From positions 236,570-300,569 of the forward strand of contig PYSS01000031.1 in the NCBI GenBank assembly GCA_003049465.1: a stretch of 64,000 bases of DNA, given 5' to 3'. Origin of the DNA: Magnaporthiopsis rhizophila (lineage: Eukaryota; Ascomycota; Sordariomycetes; Magnaporthales; Magnaporthaceae). Shown piece by piece: positions 35,301 through 45,810 of the stretch; within the stretch, counting starts at the first letter, position 1, and the number at the start of each line of letters is the position of its first letter. The position numbers and the translations under genes are program-made. Below the pieces are notes generated by a model. It saw only the letters and a program-made list of their open reading frames with translations, was not told the origin of the DNA and did no database searches.

Positions 35301-36251
35301 AGCGCGCCCCACTCGTGTCACGACCCTAACCCTGCGGCGCGAGAGTCGCGGGAAGTCTTGAATCTGTCCGCCGCGCCACAAAACAAAGAGAACAATATCA
35401 AAAATTGCAGGCATTGCTCTTTAAGGATTGAAAAACAGTTCCACCACTTTGTTATATGTATTGCTGTTCTTTGGAGCCGCTGGTTTGGGCATCATATCCA
35501 TGTTGCATGCTTTTGGAAGACGCGACGGTCCGAGTGGGCCGTGCGTCATGATCCAAATAAAGACACTTGATTGCCGGGCAACCAGAGGGGCAGGGGTTAC
35601 ATGCCAAGGAAGCACGCTAGCGCGGAGAGCTTGGGCCAGCTGCATGGGAAATAAACAACTGTTAGGCGTAATTACAGACCAAGCAGGCAGGACGTCCCCA
35701 GTTCTTTGTTTGGGGTGCAAGTGCAGGCGTGCGGGCCGGGGGAAATAAAAAACAACAAGCCGCCGGCCGCTGGGGATTTCCTACGACGACGTCTCTTCAC
35801 CTTCCCATCCGGCCCTTTTCTACGACGGCCAGATAGAGTGCGAGCGTGTGCAGGCGACTTTTTATTTCTCTTCTGTCGATTATCTGCCATCGCATTTTCC
35901 CTTTTCTATTTCTCTTTTGGCGCCGCGCAAGATATCCTTGTCGTGTTTGTTCGACTACCACTCTGTTTACTCCAGGCAGCTCTCCGCCGAGCCGCACTAC
36001 GAACGAGCCTAATCTCAGCAAACGGGCCTCGACCGCAGCTACGACACGCTCTGTGGCAGCTCGCAGCAGAAATTTTCAACTGCCGGCACGACCACCTCGC
36101 CCGCGAAGCGACCCAGCCGGCCTCAGCAACAGCAATCCTTTGGATGCTGCTGTAGCCCAACCACTCTTCGGGTTGATCACGCGCGCTCCGATTGGAAAAC
36201 ATCGCAGCTATCGCACCGCCTGCGAGTCTGTTCCACACATCCCTCACAACC
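29378..36251. other. Gene-free region of about 6.9 kb upstream of cyclin B
   Basis: The longest stretch here without a supported gene. It lies between two divergently oriented genes (Zn2Cys6 regulator, - ; cyclin B, +), so both promoters and long leaders sit inside it. Contents include T tracts at 30372-30395 and 33290-33311, an A-rich tract at 34824-34839, CT-rich runs near 30800-30840 and 31730-31780, and an AAC-rich run at 32230-32265. Reading frames are short and compositionally biased. About 35700-36250 is probably the cyclin B leader: it is pyrimidine-rich, and one frame stays open into the cyclin coding frame but has no suitable ATG. Confidence 0.45.
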
Positions 36252-38655
36252 ATGGACGCAAGAGTGAGTCTCTGCAGCAGCGCTGTTCTCTTAGTTGTGG
36301 CTGGCGCTCCTGGTCAGACGTTCCTCGGGTGCCCGCAGGTCGGCCTAAAGCAAGCCTCGAGCTTGCAAAGGGGCCGTTCATTCAACCGGAACCTTTCATA
36401 GCTGCTCTTGAGAGTCACTGCATCATGCTAACGAATAAGCTCCATCAGCCTCACCGCCCGCTCCGGCTTGGGACAGCCGCGGCCGCGGGGAACGAGAACG
36501 TCGTACCGCTCAAGGAGGCACTCCACCAACGGCACAAGTCGACGGGCCACATCAAGAACGCGACTAGCCTGATCCCCGGGGGTGGTCTGAAGCTGGCTCC
36601 GAAACGTGCCGCGTTCGGCGAGGTCAACACAAATGTTCGCGCCGTCGGAGTCGAATTAAACTCCAAGAAGGCGCCCGTGCAGACACTCAACTCGGGCAAG
36701 GAGAACAGCGGCAATGGCGTTCCCAGCAAGAAGACTTTGCAGCAGCCTGCACAGCGCCTCAAGATTCATGGTTCCACCGTGAATCAGACCTCGGTCACCC
36801 ACGTTTCCGACGTCCTCCCGACGCGTCAGTCAATGATGCCCGAAAGCCACAATCCGAACGCCCGCAAGCCTCATGTGGAGTCACAGGCCCCGCAAGCAGT
36901 GAAGGCAGTTCCCACGAAAAAGTCTTCCTTCTTCTACGACGATTCCCGGCACCTCGCGCAGACTCGAGCCATTGACGCTCGTCCTGCCACCGCCGTTGAT
37001 GAGGCCGCTGCTCAACTCAAGTCTGACATCATCAGTAAGAAGCCGCGTCAGTACAAGAGCCAGCCGCACCTTAGGACGGAGCAGCCTGCCCTGAGGAGGA
37101 CCGTGAGCAGACAGCTGGGCGAAGTCAGGGATTTTGCAATCGTTGAGCAGGACGAGGTTCCCGACACGCCCTACGAGGACGCGCTCGAGGAACTGATCGA
37201 AGCCAACGAGGCCTGCGGTGGCGCCCCAGTCTCTGCGCCCACAGAGCTTGTTGACGTCAAGGCCGAGCTTATTGGCCGCACCATGGAGGCTTACTCGCTG
37301 GAGCGGGCTGCCGCTGCCCCTAGTGCTGCCTTCGAATCCGAGGATAACTGGGACGAAGAGGACGCTGAGGTGGACGAGGACCAGGGATACACAACAACGC
37401 ACTCGTATAGGTCACATGGTGACAACACAACCCAGTGTCTTACTGCCATTCTCGCGCCCAAAGTCACCGCTCGAATCCAGCAGGAGCTGGACATGGCAAG
37501 GATTGCCGTTGAGGAATCGCGTACGTTTGATGAGATCGAGGAGGAGCAGTGGGACGTCAGTATGGTGGCGGAGTACGGCGACGAGATCTTCAGCTACATG
37601 CGCGAGCTTGAGGTATGCATTTGTTCCTGCTTCGGCACTCTTCTCTCTTTCTCTGTCTCTCCCTGCTCGTCCTTTCGCTACAGGAAAGTTACGAGGGCTA
37701 ACCACTGATGCGTCCCTGCTACACAGATTCGGATGGCTCCTGATGCGCATTACATGGACATCCAGACCGAGATCCAATGGTCCATGCGCTCCGTTTTGAT
37801 AGACTGGGTTATTCAGGTTCACCATCGCTTCTCTCTGCTTCCCGAGACGCTCTTCCTGAGTGTCAACTATATCGACCGCTTCCTCTCCCAGAAGGTGGTG
37901 TCGGTCGCGAAGCTGCAGCTCGTCGGCGCCACGGCCCTGTTCATCGCGGCCAAGTACGAAGAGATCAACTGCCCGTCTGTCAACGAGATAATATTCATGG
38001 TCGACAACGGCTTCTCGGCCGACGAGATTCTCAAGGCCGAGCGCTTCATGTTGAGCATGCTTCAGTTTGAGCTCGGATGGCCCGGCCCGATGAGCTTCCT
38101 GCGCCGCATCAGCAAGGCCGATGATTACGATTTGGAGACTCGCACGCTGGCCAAGTACTTCCTCGAGGTGACCATCATGGACGAGCGTTTTGTGAGCTGC
38201 CCGCCCAGCTTTCTTGCTGCCGGCGCCCACTGCCTCTCGCGCATGATTCTCAGGAAGGGTGATTGGGTATGTTCACGTCCTTCTCTCTATCGTTGGTCTG
38301 AGCGAAAGTGTTCATCACGGTGTGCTAACCGCTTCTCTAGTCCCAAGCTCATACCCACTGGGCTGGCTACACCTGGTCTCAGCTGCGTCCTCTTGTGACG
38401 CTTCTTCTTGAGTGCTGCCACAGCCCGGAGAAGCACCACCAAGCCGTATACGAGAAGTACCTCGACCGCAGGTACAAGGGTGCTTCGGCATACGTGCAGG
38501 AACAGATCGATTACGGCTTCACCCTGCCTCCTCTCCAGAGCCAGCAGCCTCTACTCCCCGAGACCCCGACCACGCCCGACGATCTCCTGTCACACTCTCC
38601 GTTCCCTTCGCTCGAGATGAACCGGCTCATGACCATCGCAACGAGCCAAGTATGA
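36252..38655 (+). CDS. nimE: G2/mitotic B-type cyclin
   Basis: Regulatory partner of Cdk1 for entry into mitosis (NimE/Cdc13/Clb type). Preferred model has four exons: 36252-36263 (ATG GAC GCA AGA), 36440-37612, 37727-38266 and 38341-38655; product about 679 residues. The first donor is GTGAGT, a GCTAAC branch site lies at 36427-36432, and the acceptor is AAG|CTC, phase 0. The start at 36252 has a near-ideal context (ACC ATG G). A simpler model starts at 36425 (680 residues). A destruction-box-like RAAFGEVNTN near residue 60 fits APC/C turnover. The cyclin box begins in EYGDEIFSYMRELE, continues across intron 2 with IRMAPDAHYMDIQTEIQWSM, then SVLIDWVIQVHHRFSLLPET, LFIAAKYEEINCPSVNE and ERFMLSMLQFELGWPGPMSF. 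The C-terminal cyclin fold follows, with YLDRRYKGASAYVQ in the last exon. It is longer than yeast B cyclins because of its N-terminal region. Confidence 0.9.
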
Positions 38656-41379
38656 AGCATGAAGCCTGACGAATATACATGCTTTCGAACGATACACTCG
38701 CCTGCTTCCGCCGTTTCGACAGTGGCTACTGGTGCCGCAACACACCACGGCACCGGTGGTCATCATTCAACAGCTTCGACACGATCGCTGTGTCCCCCGT
38801 CGCGATATTGCACAGCTCTGACCATGACCTGGCGGCCCATCGGTCCTGCGTGTGCAATAGCTTGCTGAGAAAAGTTTCTCTGACGCGATGTTCTTATCTT
38901 CTAGTGTTTATTATTTATCACGCTACCATCATGGCCGATTACGAGAACCACGACAGCATCCTCCTTGAGCATCTTTGCCTCGTCGGGACCCTTTCACCAT
39001 AATGCTTTTTACATTCCACCCTCCCCCTGCACAAAATATGTACTCTTATACCTTTTCCGGTGTGGCTTCGCGAGCCATCTTTGAAAAATTCGCTTCTTGG
39101 ATGACCAGGCGGAGACGGGGATCATCAGAGAACGGGCAACCACGCCGGCTCAGGCGCCTGTGCTTGGCTTGCGAGCAGAGTGGGGGGAAACTCGACTTAT
39201 CGGGACACTAATTCACCTCGGAAGGAGGGTATCCGATGGAAAAATATGGCGTTTTACGGAGGCGAAGGGTTTGCATTTGACACGACTCTGCTATGTATTA
39301 AAGGTGTACTTTCTGCAATGGGTTTAGCCAAGAAAGGGGGAGGTCGAGGCGAGAACAAGTGCGTTACGTTTTTCTGTTCTTTTTTTCTCCTGATCTTTCA
39401 CTTTTTTCTCTCCTGTTGTCTTTACTCCCCCTTTCTGGCGCGAGTTATTACGGAATCGGCGGTCTGTTCAACTAGTATTAGACATCTCGTGGGCATCCAA
39501 CAAAGGATTCGTCAGGTATTGCCTCAAATACATCGGTAATATGAGTACGAGGTACAGCAGGCGCCACATGTTTCGGTGTGTTATTCGTTTGTGCTCACTG
39601 CCTGGATAAATGTGGCTTCACCACTTGGCCATGGCCGTCCTCCAGATGTCCAGCCACAACAGAGACAAGTCAAGTGATAGTGTGTTGGTAGGTTATTTCC
39701 ATTTGTAGGGGAACATCCAGGAAACCTGGGCCGGAGCTCGGTTCCAACTGCGGTACACGTCTGTGGCATCCTCGGACACACTCATTCAATCCTGGTGTGG
39801 TACCGAAACTCTTTCTCTTCCAGGGTCATTGAGAACCCTCGCGTTCTTTGAAGTTCAGGGAACCCTTCCTTCACTCGAAAAGCTATAGTTACGCCCATTA
39901 ACCCCCCGCGTCGGTCGGAGATTTGAAAAAAAAAAAAAGGTTGCAGCCGCCGTTTATGCAGGGGAATCCCAAGCCCAGTCGGCTCAAGCCTTTCTGGAGA
40001 AATAAGGTACCTTGGGGGTATTTGGGCAAGTGATCACCTAAACAAGGGGAAAGCAAAAGCTTGCCCACCGCATCCCTGGCGGCGCAGATGGGGTTTCAGT
40101 GATTCGCGGGGGCAAGGACAAGGTAGGGGAGAAAAGGAAATAAGAGAAAAAAAAAAAAAAAAATAAGAAACAAGGAGAAGAAAATAAGAAACAAAAAGAA
40201 GAAATTAAGAAACAGGCACTGCATGGGATTGGGTTCTCATGGCCTGAAGCTAAACCGCTTTAGGAAAGGACAGCCTTGAGATGACGACGGAAGATTGAAA
40301 TCTCGCATCTTGACCGCCGCCCGGCTCACGGACCAGACCGCTGTCACTGTTGTCGGTGCTGGGAGCGGCCGGTACCACGGGAATTTGTAAGAAAAATTGA
40401 TAAATAAGAACAAAAAAAAAAACAGTTGTCACTCGGTGAGAGGAGGCCTCGTTAGCACTGCCAGCAATCACTTTTTGGTTTCCAAGAAAGAAGAAGAAAA
40501 ACTGAGGCTGAGCCAATTGATGTGCCGGCCCTGGGCTTGCTGACGCTAGCCCCAGAATTCAATTTGACACGGGACAGCGCTGCGTGTGGGCCAGCCCGGC
40601 GGCGCGCGTGCCACCCAGACCCCTGTCGCAGATCTTGCCGCGGTGGCCGAGAACGGAATAGGCCGAAAGATTTTTTTTTGCGACGGCATGGGTAGAGGAA
40701 AAAAAAGAAAAAAAAAAAAATAGGTCGGAGCTGACTGACTGGTGTGTGAGGGCCAGAAGAAAGCGCGAATTGTTCTTTTTTTGCGCACAGGGGGTCAAAC
40801 AAACCACGCTCTGCTCCTTTTTGGCTTCTGCCCTTGGTCTCTTTCAGCATCTCCTATTCCATTTTGTGCAACTGCATAGACAAGACAGACCTTTAGGCTG
40901 TTGGGTCTTCACGTAGACTTCCGCCCTTCGCCCTTCCCCTAGACCACGCTCCCGCCCTTTTCCCACCCTGGCGGCATCTCCTCCTCCTACCATCCACGTG
41001 TGACTCGTCCTGTCCCACCGAGAGCGCCGCGCCGGTCCCGGAGGCGCCCCTTGCAAATTTCGCTCAACCCACCCGATCCTCCCTCCCCAAGGACCGAGTC
41101 CGAGCCCCCGTCGAAGCTGCCAGCAAGCCCGCCGCTCAACCAGCCCTCAAGTCCACCGAAGCACCGGCCCGTGCTACCCGTTTGCCGAGGACCCCTCGCG
41201 TCAAAAAAAGTCGTGAGCCGCGCATCGCAATCAGCGATCTGGCGAGCCCTCCCCCACCGAACGCCAAGCCGAACCTCGACGAGAGAAAACCTCGGCGCTA
41301 TATCATAGCACCCACAGATCCTCGCCAGCGGGGGACAGAGCAGAGCTGGTGGTAGCGCACAGATCAAGACGCCGTCAAC
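38656..41379. other. Spacer between cyclin B and the mitochondrial carrier gene
   Basis: About 2.7 kb with no gene I can support. It holds the cyclin B 3' region, an AT-richer middle (38880-40250), a short purine-rich tandem repeat at 40138-40215, and the promoter/leader of the carrier gene, which becomes C-rich after about 40880. A tracts occur at 39925-39937, 40147-40163 and 40709-40720. Confidence 0.5.
40138..40215 (+). repeat. Degenerate ~21 bp purine-rich tandem repeat
   Basis: Three imperfect copies of an ATAAGAAACAAGGAGAAGAA-like unit follow an A tract at 40147-40163: ATAAGAAACAAGGAGAAG, then ATAAGAAACAAAAAGAAG, then TTAAGAAACAGGC. Non-coding and strongly strand-asymmetric (almost pure purine on the + strand). 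Confidence 0.7.
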
Positions 41380-43765
41380 ATGGCAACGAAAGCGGCGGCC
41401 GTCAAGGAGGCCGTCAAGGAGACCTTGATAGGCTCCGCAGAAGAGCCCGCCAAGCTCTCTGCCCAGACCAAGGCGCGCTTCCGCAAGTTCGCCGCCAAGG
41501 ATCCGTCCTCGGGGGAGCTATCCATGGGCGTGGAGGAGTTCACCAATGCCATCGCCCCACCAGGAGAGGACTACGTGAGTTGCCCAGAAACCCTGGCGCG
41601 CCGTTTGTTGGCCGAGCCCTCCTCGATGCGGGAAGGGCCTCCGACCCCGCGTCTTCGCGGCTCGAGGGCATGATCGACGACGCGGGAGGGTGACTCGAGG
41701 CTGACCGACGACCGTTTTCCGGGTTCCCAGCACAAGATCAAGCGCGAACAGTACTCGATCCTCTTCAGGGTGGCAGACCGCAAGGGCGCCGGCCGCGTGT
41801 CTCTGGCCGACTGGGCCTACTTCGAGAACATCCTAATGAAGCCCGATGCCGAGTACGAGATCGCGTTCCGGCTGTTCGACGTCGAGCGCCTGGGCACCGT
41901 CAGGTACGAGGACCTCAGGCGCTTGTACGAGCTCAACAAGGGCGAGGACACCATCCCCTTCAACTGGGACTGCGAGTGGGCCAAGCTGTACATCGGCGAC
42001 AGGAAGAAGCGCCACAGCATGGACTATCCGCAGTTTGCGCAGATGCTGCGCGGCCTGCAGGGCGAGCGCATCCGCCAGGCCTTCCTTCTCTTCGACCGCG
42101 ACGGCGACGGCTTCATCGAGCCCGAGGACTTTGAGCGCATCATCCTCGAGACGTCCAAGCACAAGCTGTCGGACCACCTGCTCCAGAACCTGGGCACGCT
42201 GTGCAACATCTCAAAGGGCAGCAAGGTGTCGTACGCCAACGTGCGCGCCTTCCAGAACATGATTAAGGAGATGGATCTGGTCGAGCTCATCGTGCGCCGG
42301 GCCTGCGCCAAGAGCGCCGACGGCAAGATCACGAGGACCGAGTTCCTGAACCAGGCCGCCAACATCACCCGCTTCTCCCTCTTCACGCCCATGGAGGCCG
42401 ACATCCTCTTCCACTTTGCCAGCCTGGACGAGCCGTCAGGGCGCCTGGGCCTGCGCGACTTTGCAAAGGTGCTGGATCCGTCTTGGAGGAGTGAGGGGGC
42501 CGACCGGCCGCGGGCGGAGGCTGCCGTGGCGGCCGTGGCGGCCGCGGGACGGTCCACGGCGCAAAAGTTTCTGCACGACGCGCTCGAGGGCGCCTACAAC
42601 TTTGGGCTGGGGTCCGTGGCGGGCGCCTTCGGCGCCTTCATGGTGTACCCCATCGACCTGGTCAAGACGCGCATGCAGAACCAGCGCGGGGTGCGGCCGG
42701 GCGAGCGGCTGTACAAGAACTCGATCGACTGCTTCCAGAAGGTGGTGCGGAACGAGGGGTTCCTGGGTCTGTACTCGGGCGTGCTGCCGCAGCTGGTCGG
42801 CGTCGCTCCCGAGAAGGCCATCAAGCTGACGGTCAACGACCTCGTGCGCGGCTGGACGACGGACAAGAACGGCAAAATCTGGTGGGCGAGCGAGGTCCTG
42901 GCCGGTGGCAGTGCAGGCGCTTGCCAAGTTGTGAGTTTCTTTTCTGCCCGTTCAGAGGTTCTCTGCCACATCGCTGGAGGACATACCGGCTGACTCTCCC
43001 TTGCTTCCCTTTGCGTAGGTCTTCACCAACCCCCTCGAGATCGTCAAGATCCGGCTTCAGGTGCAGGGCGAGGTGGCTAAGACGGTCGTGGACGCGCCCA
43101 AGCGGTCGGCCATGTGGATCGTGCGCAACCTGGGTCTGATGGGCCTGTATAAGGGCGCGTCGGCGTGCCTGCTGCGCGACGTGCCCTTCTCGGCCATCTA
43201 CTTCCCGGCCTACAGCCACCTCAAGAAGGACGTGTTCGGCGAGTCGCCGACCAAGAAGCTCGGCATCCTGCAGCTGCTCCTCTCGGGCGCCATCGCCGGC
43301 ATGCCGGCCGCATACCTGACGACGCCGTTTGACGTCATCAAGACGCGCCTCCAGGTTGAGCAGCGCAAGGGCGAGACGAGCTACACGGGCCTCCGGCACG
43401 CGGCCCAGACCATCATGAAGGAGGAAGGTTTCCGCGCCTTTTTCAAGGGCGGCCTGGCCCGCATTTTCCGCTCGTCGCCCCAGTTCGGCTTCACCCTCAC
43501 GGCGTACGAGATCCTGCAGAACACGATCCCGTTCCCGGGCAGGAAGAGCCGCGAGCTGGCCGGCGTCGGCGTCGGTGCGTCCACGGCCACCGTCTCCGCA
43601 ACGCTGTCGGAGAAGGCGTCGGCCGACTCGAGCCCGTTTGCGCGCAGCAGGAGCGCGCTCAAGATCATCCTGGATCTTGACGAGGACTTTGGCAAGGTCA
43701 AGGTCGGCGGCTCGGCGTGGAAGACGCTGCCCGGCGTCATGGGCGGTGGTGTCCGCTCCGGCTGA
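41380..43765 (+). CDS. AGC1: Calcium-binding mitochondrial aspartate/glutamate carrier
   Basis: Inner-membrane exchanger of aspartate and glutamate supporting the malate-aspartate shuttle (aralar/citrin/Agc1 type). Three exons: 41380-41574, 41731-42930 and 43019-43765, all phase-0 junctions; introns of 156 and 88 nt (donors GTGAGT); product 713 residues, close to animal aralar. The N-terminal half is an EF-hand region: one loop near residue 185 is canonical (FDRDGDGFIEPEDF), while others such as FDVERLGTVRYEDL are degenerate. The C-terminal half has three mitochondrial-carrier repeats with P-x-[DE]-x-x-K signatures PIDLVKTRMQ, PLEIVKIRLQ and PFDVIKTRLQ, each followed by a GxxGLY/FKG element (EGFLGLYSGV, LGLMGLYKGA, EGFRAFFKGG). 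Intron 2 interrupts the second carrier repeat just before PLEIVK. Family assignment is very secure; substrate is inferred from architecture. Confidence 0.94.
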
Positions 43766-45052
43766 ACGAAAAGACAGACAGAATCAGATTATCCAGATCC
43801 ATCCTGTATTTGGATTTTATTGGGGGTTGGGTAGGTAGGTTATGTATGGAAGAGGGAAAGCGGAAGAACGAACCTTGTTTTTTTTCCCCCCTCCTTGGTT
43901 GTTGTTTTTGTGGTTGCGTGGTTGGCTTTGAATTTTGGCTTGTTTACGGCCGAGCTTGCCGAGGGATGGAATGGGGTGATAATTTGCCTCCATATCTATC
44001 ACCTGGCTTCCACCACCTTCCTCCTCTGACGGTCGTTGGGAAAGAGCAGAAAGCGGGCGAATGGGGCGCATTTGCATGGGACGACGGAGAACTCGCACCA
44101 CCAGACCCGACTTTGGCCGGCCGTCGGGTCGGCTGGTGGGGACCTTTCCCTTGTCGTCCGAACCTGCCGTCTTTTTTTTTTTTTTTTTTTTGTCGGGTTT
44201 GTCGGGCTTGTTGTTTTATTTTTCCTTCCTTCCATTTCACCACGAAGGTTCGGAAAAAAAGATTTATTTGTTTTAAAGCATGGGACTGCACGGGACGGGA
44301 CGGGACGCGGGATATTGGAAGACGGAAGGTGGTGCATAGACGTGGGAGAAGAAGCACAGAAACGGTCGGGAGGGAGCATTTCAATTTTGGAGGCCTTTGT
44401 TTTCTTTTGTTTCTTTTGTTTTCTTTTGTTTTCTTTTGTTTTCTTTTGTTTTCTTTTGTTTTCTTTTGTTTTCTTTTGTTTTCTTTTGTTTTCTTTTGTT
44501 TTCTTTTGTTTTCTTTTGTTTTCTGTTTTTCATGTCCGCCTTATTTTGAAATTTCCCCCATTTTTGATTCGGCGCTGACATCCATGGGTTTGCCTTTTGG
44601 GGAGGTCGCATTTTGCATTTTCTCTCCCTTTTTGTCCCCTTTCAGCACATACACGTATTCCTTTTTACTGTGTTCCTGCTTCATCTTCGGGTTCTAGACG
44701 GCATAGATCTTGGAGACGGGCTTTGGTGCTTGCTTGTTGGGCTTACAGTCTGTATCTAATTAGACCAAACTTGATAACTTCCTCTGTTACCTAGGGGACC
44801 GAACTTGATACTTCCATTTGTTATCCGTATGGCACATGATTCCCTTTAAACCATTTACGTGGTGGTTCAGTCCTGTGGCCATACTGCTCAACCGCTCTTT
44901 CGGATGAGGATGACAGAGGGCTCGCATCACATCAACTCTATATCACTACAGGATACCTAGTCATGCCAGCGTAGTACTTAGATAAGACGACGGAGATCCT
45001 GTAGGCAAAAGACAAAGAAGGCTGGTCAGCTTCCGGGTTAAGGCGGGAGACA
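43766..45052. other. Convergent spacer between carrier and SNF2 genes
   Basis: About 1.3 kb between two converging stop codons. It includes GTAGGTAGGT at 43831-43840, a T tract at 44172-44191, and a decanucleotide minisatellite at about 44397-44525. The right part (44700-45000) is AT-balanced unique sequence. No gene recognised. Confidence 0.55.
44397..44525. repeat. Decanucleotide minisatellite TTCTTTTGTT, about 12 copies
   Basis: A near-perfect tandem array of the 10-bp unit TTCTTTTGTT on the + strand, with one base missing in the second copy (around 44410-44412), running from the first TTTTGTTTTC near 44397 to TTTTCTG at about 44525. It is pure pyrimidine except for one G per unit. Array length suggests replication slippage. 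It lies downstream of both converging genes and could lie in a 3' untranslated region. Confidence 0.9.
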
Positions 45053-45775
45053 TCACGTCACGGCTGCTCTACTTGCCTCCAAACTGCTCAGGCCGTCGTA
45101 CGATCCTGCCTCGGCCTGTGGCGCGACCAGGAGGCCCTCGAGCTTCTTTTTAGACTGCTGAAGCTCTAGCACGCGCTGTTTGTTGCATCCCTCATGTTTG
45201 TGAGTCAGCCATGCATGAGACGGTCGGAGGGGGGTGGTTGACTGACCTCCTCAAACGTGTCTTTGACAAAAAAGCGCACTGTAGTCACTTCACTCTCCTG
45301 CCCGAGCCGGTGGATCCGAGCCAGGGCTTGCTCTTCGACGGTAGGGTTCCTGGGAGTTTGTTAGGATGCAAAGAGAGTACCGTAGGATTCGGGGAACATA
45401 CCAATGAGGCTCCATCAGGAACGCCATCGATGCCTCTGTGAGTGTGAGACTAGGAGAAGCAAGTTGAGTTAGTATCAGGTGAAATGCATGCTGCCCATCA
45501 TGTGACGTTTCGAGATTATTGAGAGACACGTACCCAGCCGCGCCGCACGACAGCGTCAGAAGAAGCACCTTCACTCCCGTGTCTTCCCTAAACTTCTTGA
45601 TGACGCCGCCCTGATGCCGCTGCGCCACTTTTCCATCGAACCGCTCATATCTGATGCCGGCTCGCTCTAGGCCAGCCTGGAGGAGATCTAGGGTCATGGT
45701 CCAGCTCGAGAAAACGACACTGCGTCACCGCCCAAGTCAGCCAACAGAACAGCATCGACGTGGCTTTCCCACAAC

Positions 45776-45810
<35 letters not shown>

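Noticed and set aside
35846..36424. N-terminal extension of the cyclin frame by about 190 codons
   Set aside because: No suitable start; the sequence is leader-like and unlike cyclin B.
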